From contig CALARG010000062.1 in NCBI GenBank assembly GCA_937888635.1, positions 1-7,431 of the forward strand: a DNA stretch of 7,431 nt, read 5' to 3'. The position numbers and the translations under genes were made by a program. Within the stretch, counting starts at the first letter, position 1; each line of letters opens with the position of its first letter. Source of the stretch: an uncultured Alphaproteobacteria bacterium (lineage in GTDB: Bacteria; Pseudomonadota; Alphaproteobacteria; Rs-D84). The notes under the pieces were generated by a model, which did no database searches, was not told the origin of the DNA, and saw nothing but the letters and a program-made list of their open reading frames with translations. Below, piece after piece: positions 1 through 5,830 of this stretch.

Positions 1-26
1 AATAATACAACGGAAAAAGAATCCGA

Positions 27-677
27 TTAAATACCAAATTTATACACCGCGCCGAAATAGAATTCCGTTGCATCAACATCTGTGGTTGCAAATGTTTTGT
101 CGTGCAGTTCATGTTCTACTTCGCCATAGTATTGATATTTTACCCCCAAATTTAAATCAATTCGGTCATTTAAAGCAAAGTTTATGCCCGCCATTATGCT
201 GTACGATAAATCAAACACACTGTCGGACATGTGGCCATATGGTGTCTTTACATCGCCCCAAATTGTTGCGAATCCAATCCCCAAACCTGCATATGGTGCA
301 ACGGTCTGTTCATATTCTTGGAACAAATAGACATTTAACATATTCGCCCACACATCAAAGTCATATTTATTTGCGCGCTTGCTTTCTGCGACACCGACAT
401 AAGATGTTTCAAATTCTAATTTAACATGATTGTTCAGGCGATTGCCAACAACCGCGCCAAATCCAAAGTTATCTGCACGTACGGTTGAATTGCCACCATC
501 TTGAACATCGTATTTCAGCGCAATGCTTTCATTTTTATGAATCCTGATACCTGCGTATGTTTCGTATTGTTTTGCAGAATTATCGCTGTATTCATAGTAA
601 TTGTATTCATCCATATATTCTTCCGCCAGCGCAGGCATTGTGCACAGACAGGCCAAAATAATTGCAAATTTTTTCAT
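27..677 (-). CDS. Small outer-membrane beta-barrel protein (porin-like / surface antigen family)
   Basis: This 216-residue protein is predicted to be exported and folded as a small barrel in the outer membrane. Residues 1-18 form a signal peptide: a Lys-Lys start, a hydrophobic core, and an Ala-Leu-Ala motif at 16-18, with cleavage expected before Glu19. The mature start (19-41) is acidic and unusually tyrosine-rich, with seven Tyr. Then come about eight alternating hydrophobic/aromatic stretches that read as transmembrane beta strands, near 41-46, 71-81, 85-94, 107-120, 126-139, 156-170, 173-185 and 204-214. This matches the eight-stranded OmpA-like/opacity-type barrel size. The last residue is Ile, not the usual terminal Phe, although Tyr and Phe lie just before it. 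The start is supported by purine-rich AAGGA motifs at 681-692 (minus strand). It is divergent from the penicillin-binding protein gene. Fold and location are well supported. The specific role (porin, adhesin or structural) cannot be assigned. Confidence 0.9.
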   Translation of the reverse strand: MKKFAIILACLCTMPALAEEYMDEYNYYEYSDNSAKQYETYAGIRIHKNESIALKYDVQDGGNSTVRADNFGFGAVVGNRLNNHVKLEFETSYVGVAESKRANKYDFDVWANMLNVYLFQEYEQTVAPYAGLGIGFATIWGDVKTPYGHMSDSVFDLSYSIMAGINFALNDRIDLNLGVKYQYYGEVEHELHDKTFATTDVDATEFYFGAVYKFGI

Positions 678-692
678 ATATCCTTTCCTTTG
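678..692 (-). promoter_or_regulatory. Ribosome binding site of the outer-membrane protein gene
   Basis: Read on the minus strand, two overlapping Shine-Dalgarno-like motifs (AAAGGA then AAGGA) precede the ATG. The distal one is about 8 nt from the start and the proximal one 3 nt. The distal copy has the better spacing. The doubled motif suggests efficient translation, as expected for an abundant envelope protein. Confidence 0.6.
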
Positions 693-726
693 ATTTATGT
701 GCTACATTATAATTATAAACACTGGC
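690..726 (+). promoter_or_regulatory. Candidate promoter for the PBP-ABC-TatD-TcdA operon
   Basis: On the plus strand TTGATT (690-695, four of six consensus bases) is followed after 18 nt by TATAAA (714-719, five of six). A start near 726 would give a leader of about 44 nt before the ATG at 770. It faces and overlaps the minus-strand promoter candidate, so RNA polymerase could probably not occupy both at once. Confidence 0.45.
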
Positions 727-735
727 AGAACGCAA
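699..735 (-). promoter_or_regulatory. Candidate promoter for the outer-membrane protein gene
   Basis: On the minus strand a TTGCGT -35 candidate (730-735) is followed after 18 nt by a perfect TATAAT -10 (706-711). A start near 699 would give a leader of about 20 nt carrying the ribosome binding site. A second TATAAT lies directly upstream at 712-717, but no -35 is correctly spaced for it. The -10 is excellent and the -35 matches only in its first three bases, so the site is plausible but unproven. Confidence 0.5.
707..718. repeat. 12-bp perfect palindrome TTATAATTATAA between divergent promoters
   Basis: The sequence equals its own reverse complement and is centred between 712 and 713. It supplies most of the bases of both divergent -10 elements. 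It may simply be the result of two back-to-back TATAAT-type boxes; a role as a protein-binding operator is possible but not shown. Confidence 0.6.
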
Positions 736-760
736 GTTGTTTGTGCTAACATTCCCAACA

Positions 761-766
761 AAGGAG
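761..766 (+). promoter_or_regulatory. Ribosome binding site that decides the PBP start
   Basis: AAGGAG is a strong Shine-Dalgarno match, but only 3 nt separate it from the ATG at 770. The next codon is TTG (773), which would have a more usual 6-nt spacing. The two starts differ by one residue. The site argues against the upstream in-frame TTG at 737. Confidence 0.6.
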
Positions 767-769
767 AAG

Positions 770-2542
770 ATGTTGCCACGTCCACGCACGCCCAAGAAAG
801 AACCAGAACCCCAGAAAATCCCGCTAAGACGGCGATTGCTGGTATGGTGTTTTAATATATTTTTGCTTGCCTGTGTTGCGGTATGCGGGTATGTGTCGTA
901 CATATATCTGACCATGCCATCACTGGATGCGATATTGCATGAAACGCGCGATGCAACGATTGTGTTCCTGGACCAAGACGGCAATGAATTGCGCAGTGCA
1001 AATCGCATTATGGGCACGCCTGTATCTGTTGAAACATTACCTCCACATGTATGGCAATCAATTGTTGCGATTGAAGACAAACGCTTTTTTCAGCATGGGC
1101 CAATTGATATGCGCGGCATAACGCGTGCAGTGTTTTCTAATCTGGCATCTGGTCGTGTGGCATCTGGTGGTTCAACAATAACGCAACAGACCGCAAAAAA
1201 CATATTCTTGTCGCGTAAAAAGAAAATCTCGCGCAAGGTGCAAGAACTGATAATATCGCATTGGCTGGAAAATCGCTTTAACAAGAATCAGATTCTGGAT
1301 TTATATATGAACCGTGTGTCCCTGGTTGGTGGTCTGCGTGGTATTGATGCGGCATCGCGCGCAATGTTTGGTGTGCCGGCCACGAAAATGACAATCGGCC
1401 AATCTGCGCAAATCGCCGCAATGTTAAAGGCGCCCACAACATACAGCCCCCTGCGCAATCCTGACAAGAATATCGCCCGTGCCCGTGTTATATTACAAGA
1501 AATGGTACGCCAGGGCTATATCACCATAACCCAGGCACGAATTGCGGCACGATCCCTGCAACCTGCCACCCCAACCGCCGACACAAACCTGTATCGCTAT
1601 TGGACAGACTTTGTAATGGATGAATTAAAATCACGAATTGGCACATTTCAAACCGATATGTATGTCCACACAACACTGGATTCTGATTTCCAGGACCGTA
1701 TTGCCGCGATTTTGCCAAACAAAGTTGGCACACATCAGGGCGCAGTTGTTGCAATGAACCCAGACGGCGCAATCCGCGCAATGTCTGGTGGTGCAGACTA
1801 TCAGGCCAGTCAATTTAACCGCGCCACATCCCCGCGCCAACCGGGCAGTGCCTTTAAACCTGTTGTATACTTGGTTGCGCTGGAAAATGGTATGACACCT
1901 GAAACATATGTAAACGATTCCCAGTTTGCAATCGGGGATTACAATCCAAAAAATTATAACGAACGCTATTATGGCGATATTACATTGGCAACCGCCTTTG
2001 CAAAAAGTGTAAATTCAGTGCCATTAAAATTAACTGAAACATACGGCATTGATTCCGTACTGGATATGGCGGGGCGTTTGGGCGTTGGTACAAAGTTGCG
2101 CCGTGAATATTCAACAGTTCTGGGCGCGTCAGAAATGACACTGTTGGATTTAACAAACATATATGCCGTAATTTGGAACGATGGAAAATCGGTGCGCCCA
2201 TATTCAATTACACGCGTGACCGATATGGCGGGGAATACGATTTACGAACGCAATCCGTCCGACCCGATTGATATTTTGCAACCTCAAACAACCGAATTTA
2301 TGACGCGTCTGCTGTCAGATGTTGTTGCGCCCGGTGGCACTGGCGGTCGTGCACGCGCACCTGGTGTCTTGGGCGGAAAAACCGGCACCAGCAATGAAAA
2401 TCGTGATGCCTGGTTTGTTGGCGCAACAGATAATATGGTTATTGGTGTATGGGTTGGCAACGATGATTTCACGCCGATGGATTCTAAAATAACCGGTGGC
2501 ACAATTCCGGCAGAGATATTCCGCGAAATAGTCACAAAATAA
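770..2542 (+). CDS. Class A penicillin-binding protein, bifunctional transglycosylase/transpeptidase (PBP1A family)
   Basis: This 590-residue inner-membrane enzyme polymerises lipid II into glycan strands and cross-links their peptides in the periplasm. A basic proline-rich cytoplasmic tail (1-22) leads into one membrane helix (about 23-47). The glycosyltransferase (GT51) domain spans about 60-225, with the catalytic Glu102 in EDKRFFQH (102-109) and GGSTITQQ at 133-140. The transpeptidase domain spans about 320-565, with SAFK at 360-363 (nucleophile Ser360), SVN at 413-415 and KTGTS at 537-541. All catalytic motifs are intact. It is far shorter than the roughly 800-850 residues of typical Gram-negative PBP1A, with little between the two domains and no C-terminal extension. 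The ATG at 770 was chosen because AAGGAG lies just upstream; an in-frame TTG at 737 has no such site. It heads a tight operon, 22 bp before the ABC exporter gene. Family is certain; the exact subclass is not. Confidence 0.96.
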   Translation: MLPRPRTPKKEPEPQKIPLRRRLLVWCFNIFLLACVAVCGYVSYIYLTMPSLDAILHETRDATIVFLDQDGNELRSANRIMGTPVSVETLPPHVWQSIVAIEDKRFFQHGPIDMRGITRAVFSNLASGRVASGGSTITQQTAKNIFLSRKKKISRKVQELIISHWLENRFNKNQILDLYMNRVSLVGGLRGIDAASRAMFGVPATKMTIGQSAQIAAMLKAPTTYSPLRNPDKNIARARVILQEMVRQGYITITQARIAARSLQPATPTADTNLYRYWTDFVMDELKSRIGTFQTDMYVHTTLDSDFQDRIAAILPNKVGTHQGAVVAMNPDGAIRAMSGGADYQASQFNRATSPRQPGSAFKPVVYLVALENGMTPETYVNDSQFAIGDYNPKNYNERYYGDITLATAFAKSVNSVPLKLTETYGIDSVLDMAGRLGVGTKLRREYSTVLGASEMTLLDLTNIYAVIWNDGKSVRPYSITRVTDMAGNTIYERNPSDPIDILQPQTTEFMTRLLSDVVAPGGTGGRARAPGVLGGKTGTSNENRDAWFVGATDNMVIGVWVGNDDFTPMDSKITGGTIPAEIFREIVTK

Positions 2543-2549
2543 GAAAAAA

Positions 2550-2554
2550 GAGGG
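2550..2554 (+). promoter_or_regulatory. Ribosome binding site of the ABC exporter gene
   Basis: GAGGG sits in a purine run, 10 nt before the ATG at 2565. An earlier ATG at 2557 is only 2 nt from the motif and opens just a three-codon frame (Met-Asn-Lys-stop). Its TGA overlaps the 2565 ATG as ATGA. The 2565 start is therefore preferred. Confidence 0.55.
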
Positions 2555-2564
2555 AAATGAATAA

Positions 2565-4349
2565 ATGAAAAACAAGGGATCGGAAACACAGAATAATATT
2601 TTACCAAAATCTATGTGGCGATTTTACATGCGTTACGCCATTCCTGGTTCGGTTGGCGCGATGATTGTATGGGCGATTGCATTTTTTATTGTGTCAATGG
2701 ATGGCGTGCTGTTCCCAAATTTTCAGCGTTGGTTTATCGCCTTGTTTGAAAATCCTGTGCCGGCGGGTATGACTTTTATGCAACATGCATTGCCCACGAT
2801 TATAACAATTGTTGTCTTATTATTGCTGATAGATATATCAATGTTATTGCGCGACATGTTTTATTCGCGTTGGGGGCCGGTCACGCAAAATCGCATTTGG
2901 ATAAAGCTTAGCGATTATGTATATAACCAATCTATGTCATTCTGGACGGGGCGCATGGCTGGCAAGGTACACACCCAGATTATGTATGTTGCCAAAGGTT
3001 TTGATGCGATTATTGATTTTTGGCGTTTAATATGCTTAATGGCGGTAATTGTGATTAATGTAGGATTAATTTTCTCAATTAATACCTATGTTGCGATTAT
3101 GTTTGGCATCGTATTTATTTTTCGCGCTGGATACAGTTGGGCCATGATAAAGCCTATGAATCGCGCCGCCAAGGATTACAGTACATCTAACAGTACCGTT
3201 TCCGGCAAAAGTGTGGACAGTATTTCTAACTTCTCTATTGTAAAATTATTCGCAGGCGCGCAACGCGAACGCGAATATCTGGAACCTGCGCGCCAGCATC
3301 AGATACATATGTATAAAAACAAGAATTTTGTTCAGCGTTGGTTTTGGGGCTTTCCAATGATAATTTGGGACATATGCTATGGCATAACGCTGTTTTTATG
3401 TGTATGGCTGTATGTGCGCAATCAAATAACAGTTGCAGAAATCGTATTTACAAATTCTGTTTTCTTTACCGTTATGGGCACGATTGGACACATTGTAAAC
3501 CAGATACCTAATATCACCGATGTTCTGGGGTCTGCGTCCCGCGCATATGAAGAACTGGTTGTGCCAATTGCGGTTGCTGATGCGCCGAATGCGCCTGTGT
3601 TGCATGTCACATGTGGTGAAATTGAATTTCGCAATGTGTCGTTTAGATATAAAAACAAATGGGTTCTGCGTAACTTTAATTTGAAAATCAAGTGTGGCGA
3701 ACGCGTGGGGCTGGTCGGGCCGTCTGGCGCAGGCAAGACAACCCTTGTAAATCTGTTAATGCGTTTTTATGATCCAGAATCTGGCGAAATTTTGATTGAT
3801 GGTCAGAATATCAAAAATGTGACCCAGGATTCCCTGCGCAAATCAATCGCATTCATCCCCCAGGAACCAACAATGTTCAATCGCACTTTGCGTGAAAATA
3901 TTGCATATGGAAAACCTGATGCATCTGATAATATGGTTCGTGCTGCGGCGCGGCGTGCCATGGCGCATGACTTTATCATGGGAACAGAAAACAAGTATGA
4001 TTCAATGGTTGGTGATCGCGGGATAAAATTATCCGGTGGCCAGCGTCAACGCATTGCAATTGCGCGCGCATTTTTGAAAAATGCCCCAATCCTGATTCTG
4101 GACGAGGCCACATCTGCCCTGGATTCTGAAACCGAAGTCTGCATCCAGTCTTCATTTGATGAACTGGCCCAGGGACGCACAACATTGGCGATTGCGCATC
4201 GTCTGTCAACATTGCGCAATATGGATAAAATCGTTGTGTTAAAAAATGGCCGCGTGATAGAGCAGGGCGCCCATTCAACCCTGCTACGCCGTGGTGGCGA
4301 ATACGCGCGTTTGTGGAAAATGCAATCCGGTGGCTTTATCCAGGAATAA
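2565..4349 (+). CDS. Type I ABC exporter, fused permease and ATPase (MsbA/ABCB-like half transporter)
   Basis: This 594-residue protein has one membrane domain followed by one nucleotide-binding domain, so it should work as a homodimer that exports a substrate using ATP. About six hydrophobic helices are visible near 28-46, 75-97, 153-172, 175-188, 262-285 and 295-312. The ATPase domain begins near 350: aromatic A-loop Tyr362, Walker A GPSGAGKT (385-392), Q-loop Gln433, signature LSGGQ (489-493), Walker B ending in Asp513-Glu514, D-loop SALD (517-520) and switch His545. All are canonical, so it should be an active ATPase. The length is close to that of MsbA (about 580), but no residue seen here fixes the substrate; lipid, lipid A, peptide or drug are all possible. 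Its place after a penicillin-binding protein hints at an envelope role, which is inference. The stop lies 4 bp before the TatD-family gene. Confidence 0.95.
   Translation: MKNKGSETQNNILPKSMWRFYMRYAIPGSVGAMIVWAIAFFIVSMDGVLFPNFQRWFIALFENPVPAGMTFMQHALPTIITIVVLLLLIDISMLLRDMFYSRWGPVTQNRIWIKLSDYVYNQSMSFWTGRMAGKVHTQIMYVAKGFDAIIDFWRLICLMAVIVINVGLIFSINTYVAIMFGIVFIFRAGYSWAMIKPMNRAAKDYSTSNSTVSGKSVDSISNFSIVKLFAGAQREREYLEPARQHQIHMYKNKNFVQRWFWGFPMIIWDICYGITLFLCVWLYVRNQITVAEIVFTNSVFFTVMGTIGHIVNQIPNITDVLGSASRAYEELVVPIAVADAPNAPVLHVTCGEIEFRNVSFRYKNKWVLRNFNLKIKCGERVGLVGPSGAGKTTLVNLLMRFYDPESGEILIDGQNIKNVTQDSLRKSIAFIPQEPTMFNRTLRENIAYGKPDASDNMVRAAARRAMAHDFIMGTENKYDSMVGDRGIKLSGGQRQRIAIARAFLKNAPILILDEATSALDSETEVCIQSSFDELAQGRTTLAIAHRLSTLRNMDKIVVLKNGRVIEQGAHSTLLRRGGEYARLWKMQSGGFIQE
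4342..4345 (+). promoter_or_regulatory. Ribosome binding site of the TatD-family gene, inside the ABC gene end
   Basis: AGGA lies in the last codons of the exporter gene, 8 nt before the ATG at 4354. It supports that start over an in-frame upstream extension within the exporter gene, and points to coupled translation. Confidence 0.55.
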
Positions 4350-4353
4350 TCAC

Positions 4354-5067
4354 ATGCCGAAATATATTGATGCACATTGTCATTTGCTGGATGCGCCAAA
4401 TATTGATTTGGCGATATCAAACGCCCAGGAACAGGGATTTGCTGCATTTGTTTGCGCACCTGCAACACCGGCACAATGGAATGCAATTGTAGATTTAACG
4501 CATAAATATCCATTTGTGTTTGGCGCGGTTGGCGTTCATCCATGGAACATGTGCGAATTGCCGCAAAATTACATAACTGTATTGGAAGATTTACTTATAA
4601 AAAATCCAAAATTAATGGTCGGCGAAATCGGTCTGGATAAAAACAGGCCCGATATACCGCATCAGGTTCATGTGTTTACCGAACAATTAAAAATTGCGCA
4701 TAAATATAACCGTGGCGTGCATTTACATTGCGTTGGCTGTTGGGATATTGTGATGCGTGTTTTGTTAGAAAACAAAGACACATTGCCGCCGTTTATATTG
4801 GCGCACGGATTTTCTGGCAATAAAAACGATATCGCCAAATTGGCAGCCAAATTTAATATGTACTTTTCATATGGACCACGCAATCTACGCCACCAACATG
4901 GTGCGGCGCGTATTTTGGCAACACCACAATCACGCATTTTGGTTGAATCAGACGGCGCAGATTCAACAGTTGTTCCGTCGCTGATATCGCAAATATCTGA
5001 AATATTAAATATGGAAACTGATATTTTGTCAGATATAATATACGAAAACACTAAACAGATTTTATAA
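4354..5067 (+). CDS. TatD-family metal-dependent hydrolase (DNase-like)
   Basis: This 237-residue cytoplasmic protein belongs to the TatD family of metal-dependent hydrolases, several of which are DNases with 3'-5' exonuclease activity. The metal ligands fall in order on a TIM-barrel pattern: HCH at 8-10 near the N-terminus, Glu91 in GEIGLD (90-95), His123 and/or His125 in HLHC (123-126), His151 in AHGFSG (150-155) and Asp200 in VESDGA (197-202). The family landmark GVHPW is at 60-64. Departures from the common form are Gly in place of Cys after His151 and SDGA in place of the usual TDSP around the final aspartate. It is about 20 residues shorter than typical TatD (about 255-265). The start at 4354 places IDAHCH at the usual N-terminal position; reading upstream would add residues overlapping the exporter gene that do not belong to the family. 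It could equally be a YcfH- or YjjV-like paralogue, so no symbol is given. tcdA follows after 2 bp. Confidence 0.9.
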   Translation: MPKYIDAHCHLLDAPNIDLAISNAQEQGFAAFVCAPATPAQWNAIVDLTHKYPFVFGAVGVHPWNMCELPQNYITVLEDLLIKNPKLMVGEIGLDKNRPDIPHQVHVFTEQLKIAHKYNRGVHLHCVGCWDIVMRVLLENKDTLPPFILAHGFSGNKNDIAKLAAKFNMYFSYGPRNLRHQHGAARILATPQSRILVESDGADSTVVPSLISQISEILNMETDILSDIIYENTKQIL

Positions 5068-5069
5068 AC

Positions 5070-5750
5070 ATGGACATATTACACAGAACGCGTTTATTAT
5101 ACGGCGATGACGGCATTGAAAAGTTAAAATCTGCAACCGTTATGGTTGTCGGTTGTGGCGCGGTCGGTTCCTTTGCGATAGAGGCACTGGCCCGCACCGG
5201 CATTGGACATATCGTTGTTGTTGATTTTGATTGTGTTGAAGCGTCCAATATAAATCGTCAACTGTTCGCAACCCATTCCACCATTGGATTGGCCAAGGTA
5301 TCTGTGGCCGCCAATCGTATCCATGATATAAATCCCGAAACCCGCGTGACAGAATTAAATTTGTTTTTTGATGAACATACAGATATTGATGTGCATCCTG
5401 ATTTTATAATTGATGCAATTGATACTATTGCATCTAAGGTTGCGCTGTACAAATGGGCACATAGAAACAATATCCCACTGATATCATCTATGGGCGCAGC
5501 GTCCAAGACTGATTTGACCCATATAAAAATTGCCCCAATATCCCAGACCTGTGTTTGTCCATTGGCGGGCCGCATTCGTCGCGCGGTGCGTGATGAAAAA
5601 CTGCCAGATTTTCCGGCGGTATTTTCAACCCAAACCCCACATCCGGTAAACGGACATGCCAAGAATCTGGGGTCTATTGTGACGGTGACAGGCACATTTG
5701 GATTAATGTTGGCAAACTATGTGATTGGCGAAATTGTCGGCAAAAAATAA
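5070..5750 (+). CDS. tcdA: tRNA threonylcarbamoyladenosine dehydratase TcdA
   Basis: TcdA is an E1-like (ThiF/MoeB superfamily) enzyme that uses ATP to cyclise t6A at position 37 of ANN-decoding tRNAs into ct6A. The 226 residues show RTRLLYGDDGIEKL (6-19), the Rossmann ATP loop GCGAVG (28-33), the acidic VDFD (51-54), NINRQLFATHS (60-70) with the ATP-contacting Arg, Lys76, DAIDT (115-119), ISSMGAASKTD (138-148) and TCVCPLAGRIRR (160-171). This order and wording separate it from MoeB and ThiF: the zinc CxxC pairs of those proteins are absent, and the CPLA segment is typical of TcdA/CsdL. It is somewhat shorter than the E. coli enzyme (268), mainly at the C-terminal end. No clear Shine-Dalgarno precedes the ATG, which begins 2 bp after the upstream stop, so translation is probably coupled. 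It is the last gene of the tight run. Confidence 0.92.
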   Translation: MDILHRTRLLYGDDGIEKLKSATVMVVGCGAVGSFAIEALARTGIGHIVVVDFDCVEASNINRQLFATHSTIGLAKVSVAANRIHDINPETRVTELNLFFDEHTDIDVHPDFIIDAIDTIASKVALYKWAHRNNIPLISSMGAASKTDLTHIKIAPISQTCVCPLAGRIRRAVRDEKLPDFPAVFSTQTPHPVNGHAKNLGSIVTVTGTFGLMLANYVIGEIVGKK

Positions 5751-5830
5751 CATGGTCTTTTCCTTGAAATCTTAAATAAATCCTGCTAGGATTCCCTAAA
5801 CTAAAAATTTACATAAACAGGACAGAAAAC
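5751..5830 (+). promoter_or_regulatory. valS promoter region
   Basis: TTGAAA (5764-5769, five of six -35 bases) is followed after exactly 17 nt by TAGGAT (5787-5792, four of six -10 bases). A TGC immediately before the -10 gives an extended -10 context. The predicted start is near 5798-5800, giving a leader of about 31 nt. AGGA at 5819-5822 lies 8 nt before the ATG and is a good ribosome binding site. No convincing terminator separates tcdA from this region, so read-through from the upstream operon is also possible. Confidence 0.6.
5779..5793. repeat. Inverted repeat AATCCT-GCT-AGGATT over the valS -10
   Basis: Two perfect 6-bp arms (5779-5784 and 5788-5793) are separated by 3 nt. The right arm covers most of the predicted -10 element. 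There is no following T-run, so it is not an intrinsic terminator. It could be an operator for a dimeric repressor, or chance. Confidence 0.5.

Noticed and set aside
11..25. Possible terminator hairpin after the outer-membrane protein gene
   Set aside because: Only a 4-bp CGGA/TCCG stem with a 7-nt loop can be drawn and no clean T-run follows within the 26 bases available.
648..677. Lipoprotein signal (Ile-Leu-Ala-Cys at residues 7-10) in the barrel protein
   Set aside because: The cysteine is too close to the N-terminus to leave a full hydrophobic core, while a standard signal peptidase I site (Ala-Leu-Ala) follows at 16-18.
737..769. In-frame TTG start at 737 giving an 11-residue longer penicillin-binding protein
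   Set aside because: No Shine-Dalgarno precedes it, the extra residues are not family-like, and AAGGAG lies just before the ATG at 770.
607..1080. 157-residue minus-strand open frame crossing the divergent promoter
   Set aside because: It overlaps the start of the penicillin-binding protein and barrel genes in other frames and shows no recognisable domain; it is a shadow of those genes.
4291..4353. Upstream extension of the TatD-family gene into the exporter gene
   Set aside because: It would add 21 residues before the family's normal N-terminal IDAHCH, and the ATG at 4354 has its own AGGA at suitable spacing.
4046..4543. 165-residue minus-strand open frame opposite the exporter and TatD-family genes
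   Set aside because: It lies entirely antisense to two strongly conserved coding regions and reads as their complement, with no domain of its own.
5070..5750. MoeB or ThiF sulfur-carrier adenylyltransferase as the identity of the E1-like gene
   Set aside because: The paired zinc-binding CxxC motifs of those enzymes are absent and the ISSMGA and CPLA segments match TcdA; no sulfur-carrier gene is nearby.
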